A DNA stretch of 64,000 bases, taken from NCBI GenBank assembly GCA_017461505.1, contig JAFTXV010000007.1, positions 186,001 to 250,000 of the forward strand, in the 5' to 3' direction. Of the stretch, positions 1 through 8,554 are shown in pieces. Position 1 is the first letter of the stretch. Every line of letters begins with the position of its first letter. A program made the position numbers and the translations under genes. The notes under the pieces are model-generated. The model was not told the origin of the DNA, ran no database searches, and was given only the letters and a program-made list of their open reading frames with translations. The stretch comes from Paludibacteraceae bacterium (GTDB lineage Bacteria; Bacteroidota; Bacteroidia; Bacteroidales; Paludibacteraceae).

Positions 1-2
1 TC

Positions 3-143
3 ACATACTACAAGATAAAAGAGGGAGATACACTGGGGGGCATCGCTGCCAAGTTCCGGGTCAGCGTCAAGCAACTCAAAGCATGGAACGGACTCCAATC
101 CGACTTCATACGCGCGGGCAAAACATTAAAAATAGGCATATAA
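3..143 (+). CDS. LysM-domain cell-wall protein, C-terminal fragment
   Basis: The window opens inside this gene; 46 codons and a TAA stop are present. The readable part is one LysM module (TYYKIKEGDTL at the start, then AAKFRVSVKQLKAWNG, ending in AGKTLKIGI), the peptidoglycan-binding fold of lytic transglycosylases, amidases and M23 peptidases. The catalytic part lies before the window, so the enzyme class is unknown. It ends 11 bases before the MerR gene on the same strand, so the two are probably co-transcribed. The LysM call is firm; the role beyond wall binding is inference. Confidence 0.85.
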   Translation, partial: TYYKIKEGDTLGGIAAKFRVSVKQLKAWNGLQSDFIRAGKTLKIGI

Positions 144-154
144 CCACACACCAC

Positions 155-478
155 ATGCAACCTACCAAAGTATATTATTCTATTGCCGAGGTCAGACAGC
201 TCACCGAACTGCCTGTTGCTACCCTACGCTACTGGGAGCAGCAATTCGCACAACTCTCGCCATACAAAGACGAGCACGGCAATCGCTATTATACCGAGAA
301 GGATATTGCCCTCATCAAGCAAATCAAGTATATCCGCGACGAACTCCACATCACGCGTATCGAAGCCATACGCAATGAACTCAAAAGCGGTAACCGCAAA
401 ACAGACGTCCGACAACAAGCCAGCGAAATCCTACAACGTGTACGAGAAGAATTGGCTGAAATACGAGCTAATATATAA
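155..478 (+). CDS. MerR-family transcriptional regulator, short form
   Basis: A 107-residue protein with an N-terminal MerR winged helix: VYYSIAEVRQLTELPVATLR, then YWEQQF and the wing segment GNRYYTEKD. The rest is a short helical dimerisation region (residues about 70-107). There is no effector domain and no metal-binding cysteine, so no ligand can be proposed. The frame is open further upstream to an ATG at 83, but that would overlap the LysM gene; ATG 155, just before the conserved HTH, is the better start. Small MerR proteins beside LysM or M23 wall genes are common in Bacteroidales. The DNA-binding role is secure, the target unknown. Confidence 0.9.
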   Translation: MQPTKVYYSIAEVRQLTELPVATLRYWEQQFAQLSPYKDEHGNRYYTEKDIALIKQIKYIRDELHITRIEAIRNELKSGNRKTDVRQQASEILQRVREELAEIRANI

Positions 479-485
479 ACCACAC

Positions 486-1013
486 ATGCCACGCATCTTC
501 CACATAGCATTTCCACTCACGATGCTGCTCCTCAGCATCGCCTTTGCTGCGTGTCAACCGACACCGCAACGAGTCACACATCTCCACCAAGAACAACCTG
601 TGGACTCTGCCCTACTCGCACAGATGCAATTCAACACACGCATGGCGTCAGAGGCAGACAAAGCATGCCTAGCTATCGTCAAGGAGGACACACTACAATA
701 TACATTAGATGACTTCGGGTTTTGGTACACCAAAACCATCAAAGCCCCAACCGACACCCTACAAAAGGGACAAGAGGTCAACGCACACATCTGCATCAGC
801 GAAATCAATGGCGACCTCACCCTCGACACCAAGATACCTGTTGTCGTGGGCGCTGGCGACCTACCTACCGCCATCAATCGCGCACTCAAACTCATGTGTG
901 TCGGCGAACAAATGCGCATCATCTCACCCTGGTATGCTGCCTATGGCATCGAGGGAACTAATAGTATCAAACCATATAGCAATTTAATCATCTTATTAAC
1001 TATAGAACAATGA
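486..1013 (+). CDS. FKBP-type peptidyl-prolyl isomerase lipoprotein (GldI-like)
   Basis: A 175-residue secreted protein. It starts with a signal peptide ending in a lipobox (AFAAC, Cys about 20), so it is probably a lipid-anchored periplasmic protein. The C-terminal half shows FKBP landmarks: KGQEVNAHICISE, then VVVGAGDLPTAINRALKLM, the GEQ..ISPWYAAYG loop and a closing IILLTIEQ strand. This matches the GldI-like FKBPs of Bacteroidetes, which assist folding of envelope proteins. ATG 486 is chosen because it gives the signal peptide; the frame extends upstream but only as antisense-like sequence over merR. It overlaps the next gene by ATGA, suggesting translational coupling. Isomerase activity is inferred from the fold. 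Confidence 0.85.
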   Translation: MPRIFHIAFPLTMLLLSIAFAACQPTPQRVTHLHQEQPVDSALLAQMQFNTRMASEADKACLAIVKEDTLQYTLDDFGFWYTKTIKAPTDTLQKGQEVNAHICISEINGDLTLDTKIPVVVGAGDLPTAINRALKLMCVGEQMRIISPWYAAYGIEGTNSIKPYSNLIILLTIEQ

Positions 1014-1546
1014 AAACAAAGCTAGCTTATCTTATTTTATTAGTAGTTCTAACTTGCTCTGCATGTAAAAACAATAATGTGTATTCTGATCTTCTTAAAG
1101 AAGAGCGGAAGTTAATTGAATCATATATCCAACGACAAGGCATTACTGTCGTCACAGAAGAACCTACCGAATGGGGAGAAAAAGTATATTGGCAGGTACC
1201 TGATGCTGACAACTTCTACTTCCACCTCGTTGCCCGTGGAGATACCACACAAGCGGAATTAGAGGCCAACGAAGACGTGCTGCTCCGTTTCAATCGATAT
1301 ACTTTGAATGACCCTGCCGACACTATCTATAACTGGACCATACTCGATAACCCCAACCCTGTCAAACTCCAATACATGGTCTCTACCGAACAATCATGCA
1401 CGGGGTGGCAAATCGCACTCAAGTATATGAAATATACCGACTCGCAATGCAAAATTATTTGCCCTAGCAAACTTGGTTTTAGCGAAGAAAATAGTGCAGT
1501 CATCCCCTACGGATATGATCTCAAAATAAAAATCAAACGATACTAA
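1010..1546 (+). CDS. DUF4827 lipoprotein
   Basis: A 178-residue lipoprotein: signal peptide with lipobox TCSAC (Cys 19). The mature part starts NNNVYSDLLKEERKLIESYI and has a REGI-like 'RQGITVV' segment typical of DUF4827, a Bacteroidetes family related to FKBP folds. The end, PYGYDLKIKIKRY, fits the family. It begins inside the stop of the FKBP gene (ATGA), so both lipoproteins are probably made together, and it precedes glmM as it does in other Bacteroidales. No biochemical function is established for the family; a chaperone-like role beside the FKBP is only a guess. Confidence 0.82.
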   Translation: MKTKLAYLILLVVLTCSACKNNNVYSDLLKEERKLIESYIQRQGITVVTEEPTEWGEKVYWQVPDADNFYFHLVARGDTTQAELEANEDVLLRFNRYTLNDPADTIYNWTILDNPNPVKLQYMVSTEQSCTGWQIALKYMKYTDSQCKIICPSKLGFSEENSAVIPYGYDLKIKIKRY

Positions 1547-1613
1547 ATCACTAAACACTAAACTCTAAACTCTAATCACTAAACTCTAATCACTAAACTC
1601 TAATCACTAAACA
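1547..1613 (+). repeat. Tandem AT-rich repeat between DUF4827 and glmM
   Basis: The gap from the DUF4827 stop to the glmM start is almost wholly tandem repeat: CACTAAA units, then three copies of a 14-base unit AAACTCTAATCACT. It is dense in TAA stops. The core AATCACTAA is shared with the 11-mer arrays at 31515 and 45504. Confidence 0.85.
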
Positions 1614-1616
1614 ACC

Positions 1617-2999
1617 ATGGCACTTGTTAAAAGTATTTCAGGCATTCGCGGCACCATTGGTGGACGCGTTGCAGAGGGCTTGAGCCCTGTAGATGTTGTA
1701 CGCTTCACCGCAGCTTATGCTACACAGCGCAAAGCGATGATTCCTGACAACAAGACTATCGTCGTTGGACGTGATGCGCGTCTCTCTGGCGAAATGGTGG
1801 ACCAACTCGTTTGCGGCACACTCATAGGTATGGGCTACGATGTCATCAATATCGGACTTGCCACCACCCCTACCACCGAACTCGCAGTTACCGGCCTCAA
1901 TGCAGCGGGAGGTATTATCCTCACTGCTAGCCACAACCCTAAGCAATGGAACGCCCTCAAGCTCCTCAACGAGAAAGGTGAGTTCCTCAATGACCTCGAG
2001 GGAAAAGAGGTATTGGCTATCGCTGAAGCCGAAGACTTCAATTTCGCAGAAGTAGATGACTTGGGCAAAATCACCCATCGCGACTATTTACCTGACCACG
2101 TACAACAAGTCATGGCACTCCAACTCGTGGACAAAGCCGCAATCGAGGCCAAGAACTATACCGTAGCTATCGACTGCGTCAACTCCATCGGGGGCATAGC
2201 TATCCCCGCTATCCTACGTGCTTTGGGCGTGAAGAATATCATTGAGCTCAACTGCGAACCTACAGGTCATTTCGCACACAACCCAGAGCCTATTCCACAA
2301 AACCTCACCCAAATCTCAGACCTCATGCGCGAGGGCAAAGCAGATGTCGGTTTCGTGGTGGATCCTGACGTTGACCGCCTAGCCATCATCTGCGAGAATG
2401 GAGAGATGTTCGGCGAGGAATATACACTCGTTTCTGTGGCAGACTACGTGCTCAGCCATACCCCTGGCAATACGGTCAGCAACATGTCTTCCACACGCGC
2501 ACTCAGCGATGTCACCATCAAGCACGGTGGCTCCTACAGCGCCAGTGCCGTAGGCGAGGTCAATGTCACTACCGAGATGAAGCGCACCAATGCTGTTATC
2601 GGTGGCGAAGGCAATGGCGGTGTCATCTATCCTGCTAGCCACTACGGCCGCGACGCACTCGTAGGTATTGCACTCTTCCTCAGCAGCCTCGCTCAAAAGG
2701 GATGCAAGGTAAGCGAGCTACGTGCTACCTTCCCTGACTACTGCATCTCCAAAAACCGCATCGACCTCACCCCAGAGATCAACGTAGATAAGGTGCTCGA
2801 AGCGGTCAAAGGCCAATTCGCTGGCGAACGTATCAACGACCGCGACGGCGTCAAGATTGACTTTGCCGACGGATGGGTACACCTCCGCAAGTCCAATACT
2901 GAGCCCATCATCCGCGTCTATTCCGAAGCCGCCACCATGCAGCAAGCCGACGAGCTAGCTCAAAAAGTAATCGACGTAGTCTGGACCGTTGTAGGCTAA
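1617..2999 (+). CDS. glmM: Phosphoglucosamine mutase
   Basis: A 460-residue alpha-D-phosphohexomutase. GlmM converts glucosamine-6-phosphate to glucosamine-1-phosphate on the way to UDP-GlcNAc, feeding peptidoglycan and lipid A. Visible motifs: the phosphoserine loop TASHNP at 103-108 (Ser105 is the phosphorylated residue), the Mg-binding loop DPDVDR at 249-254, the sugar-specificity loop GGEGNGG near 325, and the phosphate-binding loop RKSNTEP near 425. All four domains are complete. Other phosphohexomutases (PMM/PGM) share these motifs; GlmM is preferred from the length and Bacteroidales neighbourhood. It sits 70 bases after the DUF4827 gene, separated by tandem repeats. Confidence 0.93.
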   Translation: MALVKSISGIRGTIGGRVAEGLSPVDVVRFTAAYATQRKAMIPDNKTIVVGRDARLSGEMVDQLVCGTLIGMGYDVINIGLATTPTTELAVTGLNAAGGIILTASHNPKQWNALKLLNEKGEFLNDLEGKEVLAIAEAEDFNFAEVDDLGKITHRDYLPDHVQQVMALQLVDKAAIEAKNYTVAIDCVNSIGGIAIPAILRALGVKNIIELNCEPTGHFAHNPEPIPQNLTQISDLMREGKADVGFVVDPDVDRLAIICENGEMFGEEYTLVSVADYVLSHTPGNTVSNMSSTRALSDVTIKHGGSYSASAVGEVNVTTEMKRTNAVIGGEGNGGVIYPASHYGRDALVGIALFLSSLAQKGCKVSELRATFPDYCISKNRIDLTPEINVDKVLEAVKGQFAGERINDRDGVKIDFADGWVHLRKSNTEPIIRVYSEAATMQQADELAQKVIDVVWTVVG

Positions 3000-3015
3000 C
3001 ACCTAATATAAACTT

Positions 3016-3062
3016 CTTTGTGGGTTGCTAATGCGCACCGCGCATTCTTTCAACCCACAAAG
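3016..3062 (+). terminator. Long hairpin after glmM
   Basis: A perfect 12-bp stem, CTTTGTGGGTTG (3016-3027) with CAACCCACAAAG (3051-3062), enclosing a second small stem ATGCG/CGCAT. It lies 17 bases after the glmM stop. It lacks a T-run on the + side, so termination is likely but not textbook. Confidence 0.6.
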
Positions 3063-3130
3063 GAAAAAATCATATAATTGACTCTAATTGACAATATAAT
3101 TGACAATCATTGTCTTTATAAATTAACTAA

Positions 3131-3889
3131 ATGGAAATCCTAATCACCAACGACGACGGCTGGGGAGCCAAAGGCATCCTTACCCTCGTACGCATACTCA
3201 CCCAACTGGGGCACGTCACAGTCGTTGCCCCAGATGGACCACGCAGTGGCATGAGCAATGCTATCTCCGTACAGCAACCCATGTATCTCCGTCCACTCAA
3301 CGACCCCAATTGGGGCTCCGAAGACTGGCATAGCAACGCTACGGTCTATACCACCAATGGCACACCAAGCGACTGTGTCAAACTGGCCATCGACGTCATC
3401 TTCGAAGGCGACCCTACGCGCATCAACCTCCTCGCTAGCGGTATCAACCATGGCTCCAACGCGGGCATCAATGTCATCTATTCGGGCACTATGGGAGCTT
3501 GCTTCGTCGGAGCAGAACATGCCATACCATCCATCGGCTACTCCATCGACGACCACAATCCCGAGGCCGACTTCAGTTTCTTCGAACCCTATATTCTCGA
3601 GCTTACACGACACCTACTAGAGGAAGGTATGCCCTATGGCGTATGCTACAACATCAACGCGCCTGTTGGACCACTCGAAGGTGTACGATGGACACGTCAA
3701 TGCCGCGGATTTTGGCAAAAAGAGATGGAAGAGCGAACCGACGACAATGGCAACAAATACTACTGGCTCACCGGGGAATTTGTCAATATCGAACCCGAAG
3801 AAGAGGGCACCGACATTTGGGCAATGACCCACCACTATATCAGCGTGCATCCTTGTACCATAGATCAAACCGCCTACGCAGAGATTTAA
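3131..3889 (+). CDS. surE: 5'/3'-nucleotidase SurE
   Basis: A 252-residue cytoplasmic metal-dependent nucleoside monophosphate phosphatase. The N-terminal signature MEILITNDDGWGAKG holds the metal-binding DD pair (Asp8-Asp9), followed by VAPDGPRSGMSNAI (phosphate site) and the SGINHGSNAG / YSGTMGA segment, all diagnostic. Length matches the family. ATG 3131 directly precedes the conserved strand. The order surE, small membrane protein, lpxB is seen in other Bacteroidales. Confidence 0.95.
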   Translation: MEILITNDDGWGAKGILTLVRILTQLGHVTVVAPDGPRSGMSNAISVQQPMYLRPLNDPNWGSEDWHSNATVYTTNGTPSDCVKLAIDVIFEGDPTRINLLASGINHGSNAGINVIYSGTMGACFVGAEHAIPSIGYSIDDHNPEADFSFFEPYILELTRHLLEEGMPYGVCYNINAPVGPLEGVRWTRQCRGFWQKEMEERTDDNGNKYYWLTGEFVNIEPEEEGTDIWAMTHHYISVHPCTIDQTAYAEI

Positions 3890-3911
3890 CACATATTGGC
3901 TTGGTATCCTC

Positions 3912-4157
3912 TTGGGGCTGATACTCCCTGCCCTTGTAGGATATGTCTATATCGAACGTTTCAACCTGGCATACACATTCGAGGCGTTCGATTTGGACTT
4001 GATGGGCGGTATCCTCAGCAAGATCTTGCAAGTCGGCATCTTCCCCAATCTGGCACTGCTGTTCGTGTTCTACACCCTCGAACTCTGGCGCACGGCCAAG
4101 GGCATACTCCTCGCCACCATCCCCTATCTCCTCGCAAGCATCATCCTCATGACATAA
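3912..4157 (+). CDS. Small membrane protein between surE and lpxB
   Basis: A hydrophobic protein of about 81 residues from TTG 3912, with two likely membrane helices: LILPALVGYVYI and a C-terminal pair running PNLALLFVFY and GILLATIPYLLASIIL. Between them is a polar loop ERFNLAYTFEAFD. The protein-like frame runs on upstream without a stop to 3864, inside the surE end (reading NTYWLGILLG before the TTG), but contains no ATG, GTG or TTG there. Either an unusual start such as ATC at 3864 is used or the first helix is shortened. The function is unknown; the conserved place before lpxB hints at the envelope. Confidence 0.6.
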   Translation: MGLILPALVGYVYIERFNLAYTFEAFDLDLMGGILSKILQVGIFPNLALLFVFYTLELWRTAKGILLATIPYLLASIILMT

Positions 4158-4162
4158 CCCCT

Positions 4163-4190
4163 ACACCATACACCATACACCATACACCCA
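4163..4190 (+). repeat. Four 7-mer repeats ending on the lpxB start
   Basis: Three exact copies of ACACCAT and a fourth variant copy fill the gap to lpxB; the last base is the A of the lpxB ATG. No Shine-Dalgarno-like sequence is visible, as is usual in this phylum. Confidence 0.75.
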
Positions 4191-5425
4191 TGAAATACTT
4201 CCTCATATCCGGCGAAGCTTCAGGCGACCTACACGCCTCCAACCTCATCCGAGCCTTGCGTACCAGAGATGCGCAAGCTACGTTCGTCGGATTAGGGGGC
4301 GACAAGATGCGTGCAGAGGGCTGCGACATTCGGGTGGACTACCGAGATATGGCGTATATGGGGTTCGTGGCGGTCTTGAAAAATCTCGACAAAGTCAAGC
4401 GTAATTTCCGCATTGCCAAACAATCGCTCTTGGACGAGCAACCCGATGTGCTCCTACTCATCGACTATCCATCCTTCAACCTGCGTATGGCCAAGTTCTG
4501 CAAGCAGCACCTGCCCAATACCCGCATCATCTACTATATCCCGCCTAAGGTATGGGCGTGGAAGAAAAGGCGCGTACATAGCATCGCCAAGTACTGCGAC
4601 GAGATTCTTGGTATCTTCCCCTTTGAGCCATCATTCTATGCCAAGTATGGCTACCAATGCCGCTACATCGGCAACCCCACCGCCGACTCCATCCGCACCT
4701 TCCAACTACAGCGAAGCGATCTACCATCTACAGCGAGCAACGCGAGCGATCTACCATCTACAGCGAAGCGATCTACCAACCCCAGCGAAGCGTACTCCAG
4801 CGCAGCGTACTCCAGCGAAGCGTACCCCAGCGCAGCGTACTCCAGCCCAAAGGGCGATCTATTACCCACCATCGCCCTCCTCCCCGGCTCACGCCGCAGC
4901 GAGATCAGCCATTGCCTACCTACCATGCTTCAAGCTGCAAGACAGGTAGCCAAGGACAACTACCAAATCATCGTCACAGCTGCCCCAGGTATTGAGGACG
5001 ATTTCTACCGCCCCTTCCTCCAGCAGGGCGAAACCCTCACGCGCGATACCTATAATATAGTAGCGCAAGCCAAAGCAGCCATCGTCAACTCAGGTACCGC
5101 TACACTCGAAACAGCACTCATCGGCTGCCCTCAGACTGCGGTGTACCATGTCACAGGCAGCAAGTATCTCGAGAAACTCTTGCGACCTATCATGTTCACC
5201 ATACCTCATTTCACACTAGTGAATATCATTCCTCAACAGGAGGTCATACAAGAACTCATCGCCAGCCGCTTCACCGCAGAGAACGTCGCACACGAACTCA
5301 ACCGTTTGCTCCACGACAAACCCTACCGCCAGACCATGCTCACCCGCTACCAGCAACTCTGGCACATCCTCGGCTCCCAATCCGCAGCCGACAACGCCGC
5401 CAAAATCATTGGAGGATCTAACTAG
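4190..5425 (+). CDS. lpxB: Lipid-A-disaccharide synthase with low-complexity insert
   Basis: A 411-residue GT19 glycosyltransferase that condenses UDP-diacylglucosamine with lipid X to the lipid A disaccharide, at the inner membrane. Motifs: SGEASGDLHAS at 7-17, GLGGDKM at 34-40, IDYPSFNLR at 91-99, IYYIPPKVWAWK at 114-125, GNPTADS at 161-167, LPGSRRSEI at 231-239, and SGTATLETAL with P..VYH further on. ATG 4190 places the GEASGD motif correctly. Residues about 173-224 are a repetitive, Ser/Ala/Asp-rich stretch (SDLPSTA, EAYSS units) between the two Rossmann halves, where relatives have a short linker. This insert keeps the frame and leaves every motif intact, so the enzyme is probably active. 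Confidence 0.93.
   Translation: MKYFLISGEASGDLHASNLIRALRTRDAQATFVGLGGDKMRAEGCDIRVDYRDMAYMGFVAVLKNLDKVKRNFRIAKQSLLDEQPDVLLLIDYPSFNLRMAKFCKQHLPNTRIIYYIPPKVWAWKKRRVHSIAKYCDEILGIFPFEPSFYAKYGYQCRYIGNPTADSIRTFQLQRSDLPSTASNASDLPSTAKRSTNPSEAYSSAAYSSEAYPSAAYSSPKGDLLPTIALLPGSRRSEISHCLPTMLQAARQVAKDNYQIIVTAAPGIEDDFYRPFLQQGETLTRDTYNIVAQAKAAIVNSGTATLETALIGCPQTAVYHVTGSKYLEKLLRPIMFTIPHFTLVNIIPQQEVIQELIASRFTAENVAHELNRLLHDKPYRQTMLTRYQQLWHILGSQSAADNAAKIIGGSN
4706..4861 (+). repeat. In-frame short repeat cluster inside lpxB
   Basis: About 156 bases of repeated units in the lpxB frame, of two kinds: AGCGATCTACCATCTACAGC-type units (peptide SDLPSTA) followed by AGCGAAGCGTACTCC-type units (peptide SEAYSS). The first unit recurs with one mismatch in 27 bases near the end of ftsH (49405-49431). 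The cluster length is a multiple of three and has no stop in the coding frame. Confidence 0.8.
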
Positions 5426-5578
5426 TCAGGTTGTAATGGTCGATTACTGGGGATCATTTTGCATCTACATTGTGTATATATTAGACAGGTCCATCACATA
5501 TTTTTCGCATTGGAATTGTATTACCATACGAAAAAGTGTATTCCCTTCCTCAATGGGAAGATAGGTTGTTGGAGAGAA

Positions 5579-6895
5579 TTAGCTTAAGTCGCTGACTAGG
5601 ATGTCGTCGGAGGTGTTGGATTCGCACATTTGTAGATAACGCTGCCAAAAGATTTCCATCTCGGGAGGGGTGTGCTGTAAAAACTCTTCGGTACCCTGTG
5701 CAGAGATGCGACCAATGACCATCTCAACTGTGATTTGACGTGTGTCTAATGCTGGTACAAAAGTTTCATCTTCGGACTGCCCAATATACACACGGTGAAG
5801 GATATTTGTTTCTTCTAGACGGCTCAGAAGTTGCTGCACTAAACGAATGGGCAATTGGTTGTTGTATGCCATTTGCTGTGCAGTCTCGGGCGTTTCGCCT
5901 TGCTCGAAACGGCGAACGATAACCGAGAGAAGATACAACATCACATAGTCCTTATAGCGACGCGACATCGTTTCTAGATCGCGCTCGTAAGCAAACATGT
6001 CGTTGTTTTGGATAGCAAACCCAAGTTCTGCGCCAATCAACAGCAGCCAACAAGTGATATGCAACCAAACTAATATCAATGGAATAGCCGAGAAAGCACC
6101 ATATACCACACTCATGCGCGTGAACAGCATCACTAGATAGACACTAAACATCTGAACTAGTTGAAATAAAATACCCACTATCACACCTGGGATAATGGCA
6201 GAAAGGAAACGCACCTTGGTATTGGGGATAGCGATAAAAATCCACGTAAATACACCCGATGCCACCACAAAAGGTATCAATCGCAACAGCACACGACGGA
6301 TAGGTTCAATCGCTTGCAACACGGGCGATGCGGAGGCAGCAGAGTTAAGAAAAATAGAGATACCCGAACTCAAAATAATCATGATAGGTACCAATAACAA
6401 CACTACCATGTAATTGGACAATCGCCTGCCAAACGAACGCGATTGCTTGACATTCCAGATATTGTTGAAAGACAATTCCAACATATTAAAGAACGCATAC
6501 ACCGCCCAAATCAGCACCACCAAACCTATACCTAAGAACAATCCACCGCGAGCAGTCTCTAGATAGCGCTCCACCCATTCCATAATCGTAGGGGCGATAT
6601 TCGCCTCTGCCAAGAAACTGGTGGAGAGACGCTCTTTGAGCAACTCTTCAAAACCAAAACCACGTGCCACAGCAAACACACCCGCTACAATAGGCACAAA
6701 TGCAAATAACAACGAGAATGACAAGGAATTGGCACGCACATTCAGTGCCTTATCCTTAAAACCACGAACAAATAGAATAATTGTCTGCAATATCCGATAC
6801 CATATTCGTTTCTTGGGAGTATGTACCGCTACATCGGACTGACGCCAAAGATCATACTGAATAAATTCACGTATTTGTTGTAAACGTCGTTTCAT
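5579..6895 (-). CDS. YihY/BrkB-family inner-membrane protein
   Basis: A 438-residue protein. Residues about 35-300 are the YihY/BrkB domain with six membrane helices; visible landmarks are FVRGFKDKALNVRANSLSFS, the A-YAFFNMLELSFNNIWNV segment, and the SVVYGAFSAIPLILVWLHI helix pair. The C-terminal 130 residues are soluble and helical, ending in acidic residues. The family was once annotated as ribonuclease BN by mistake; its real role is unknown, probably in the envelope. It follows ctpA by 20 bases and is probably in that operon. Confidence 0.9.
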   Translation of the reverse strand: MKRRLQQIREFIQYDLWRQSDVAVHTPKKRIWYRILQTIILFVRGFKDKALNVRANSLSFSLLFAFVPIVAGVFAVARGFGFEELLKERLSTSFLAEANIAPTIMEWVERYLETARGGLFLGIGLVVLIWAVYAFFNMLELSFNNIWNVKQSRSFGRRLSNYMVVLLLVPIMIILSSGISIFLNSAASASPVLQAIEPIRRVLLRLIPFVVASGVFTWIFIAIPNTKVRFLSAIIPGVIVGILFQLVQMFSVYLVMLFTRMSVVYGAFSAIPLILVWLHITCWLLLIGAELGFAIQNNDMFAYERDLETMSRRYKDYVMLYLLSVIVRRFEQGETPETAQQMAYNNQLPIRLVQQLLSRLEETNILHRVYIGQSEDETFVPALDTRQITVEMVIGRISAQGTEEFLQHTPPEMEIFWQRYLQMCESNTSDDILVSDLS

Positions 6896-6915
6896 GCCTT
6901 CTTAATTCCTAATTC

Positions 6916-8529
6916 TTAATTCAAAATCACCTCTACTGCTTTTTGAGTAATATCATCATCCCTCTCAAAAAGTGGAAAGAAACCTTCATCGTTCAATATA
7001 TTGCGCACAATATAGGCATTTACCAATCGAACCAACAATGGTTTTGACTTCGCCAACTGCTCTGCATTAGGTTCTACACCTTTCTCCTTGGCAAATGCCA
7101 CAAACTCGGGCACCCAGTTCGCCTTCAGTAGGTGCTTCTCCAGCGATTGCCAGTCTTTGTACTGGCTCAACTCCTTGCGATGGCGGTCGGTATATTGATA
7201 CGCAAATTGATACGTATACGCACGATTGACTACGATATTGAAATATGGGGTATTGAGCGTCGTATCTCGACCAACAAACACATCTGGCATGATTCCGCCG
7301 CCACCACGTACTATGCGACCATTCTTAGTATAATATACGGTAGAATCGGCGATTTGTACACTATCCGCCGAGTAGAACTCGCCATGCTCAAAGCGGTTAA
7401 GGAGGTCCATTGCATAGTCCTCACCCTCGCCCATCTTATAGGGTTTTTGGATAGAACGTCCCGATGGTGTATAGTAGCGGGCCACAGTCAGACGGATGGC
7501 ACTACCATCAGCAAATGGTATCTGCTGTTGCACTAGTCCTTTGCCAAACGAGCGGCGACCAATGATAGTAGCGCGGTCGTTGTCCTGCATAGCACCTGCG
7601 AAAATCTCACTGGCAGAGGCAGAGAAATTATCTATCAGCACCACCAACGAATCGCGTTGGAATCGGCCCGAACCGTTAGCTCTCGCCTCATAACGAGGAT
7701 AAGCGCGACCTTCCGAATAGACAATCAAATCGCCCTTACTTAGGAACTCATTGGCCATCTTAATAGCTTGATCCATATAGCCTCCAGAATTCTCTCGCAA
7801 GTCCACAATATAGGCAGTAGCACCTTGTCCTTTCAGCGATGCCAATGCAGCGATAAACTCGTTATACGTATTCTCGCCAAAACGATTCACACGTACAAAA
7901 CCTATCTTTTGTCCTTTCTCTTCGATAATAAACTTCGCATCTACCGAGTGCACAGGTATATCGCCACGGGTGATGGTGAAATCATACACCTCATCCGAAC
8001 CGCTACGCATCACGCCAATCTTTACTTCGGTGCCTTTAGGACCACGCAAGGCATGCATAACCTTTTCATTGGTGATAGTTTTGCCCGTGAAGTTTGAGTC
8101 GTTAACCATCACAATCTTGTCGCCAGCCAACACACCCACGCCTTCGCATGGACCGCCCGATATGACTGCCACCACTTGTACGGTGTCGTTTTGGATAGAA
8201 AACTGCACGCCAATGCCAGAGAAAGATGCAGAAAGTTCGGAATTGACCATCTCCAAATCTTCTTTAGGGATATAGGCAGAGTGTGGGTCAAGGCGCTTGA
8301 CCATCTCTTTCATCACCTCTTCGGTAATGCTATCAACATCAATAGGGTCCACATACGCCTGATTCATCAACTGAAGCAGTTGATCTACTTTTGACTCGGG
8401 TTGCTGAAAGAGTTGACCGTTTTGAATAAAGAAGCGTTGCGCATTCACCTTATTGGAAATAGCATTTCCTATAAGGAAGCCTACCAAGAGACAGACAATA
8501 GTCAGGGTTGGAAATAAATACTTTTTCAT
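6916..8529 (-). CDS. Carboxy-terminal processing protease, S41A family
   Basis: A 537-residue secreted serine protease. An N-terminal membrane anchor or signal (residues 7-30) is followed by an N-terminal helical domain, a PDZ domain (starting near FSGIGVQFSIQ, with GDKIVMVND) and the S41 catalytic core. The catalytic serine lies in NFSASASEIFAGAM near residue 310 and the lysine in GRRSFGKGLVQ about 25 residues later; both are present. CtpA-type proteases trim or degrade periplasmic proteins after PDZ recognition of a C-terminal tail. It lies 25 bases after the deaminase gene in one operon. Confidence 0.93.
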   Translation of the reverse strand: MKKYLFPTLTIVCLLVGFLIGNAISNKVNAQRFFIQNGQLFQQPESKVDQLLQLMNQAYVDPIDVDSITEEVMKEMVKRLDPHSAYIPKEDLEMVNSELSASFSGIGVQFSIQNDTVQVVAVISGGPCEGVGVLAGDKIVMVNDSNFTGKTITNEKVMHALRGPKGTEVKIGVMRSGSDEVYDFTITRGDIPVHSVDAKFIIEEKGQKIGFVRVNRFGENTYNEFIAALASLKGQGATAYIVDLRENSGGYMDQAIKMANEFLSKGDLIVYSEGRAYPRYEARANGSGRFQRDSLVVLIDNFSASASEIFAGAMQDNDRATIIGRRSFGKGLVQQQIPFADGSAIRLTVARYYTPSGRSIQKPYKMGEGEDYAMDLLNRFEHGEFYSADSVQIADSTVYYTKNGRIVRGGGGIMPDVFVGRDTTLNTPYFNIVVNRAYTYQFAYQYTDRHRKELSQYKDWQSLEKHLLKANWVPEFVAFAKEKGVEPNAEQLAKSKPLLVRLVNAYIVRNILNDEGFFPLFERDDDITQKAVEVILN

Positions 8530-8554
8530 ACGAATTTAGGTTAGAGGTTAGAGT

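Noticed and set aside
4663-4995. Additional long frames on both strands in lpxB
   Set aside because: They arise because the short repeat lacks stops in several frames; lpxB motifs are in the other frame.
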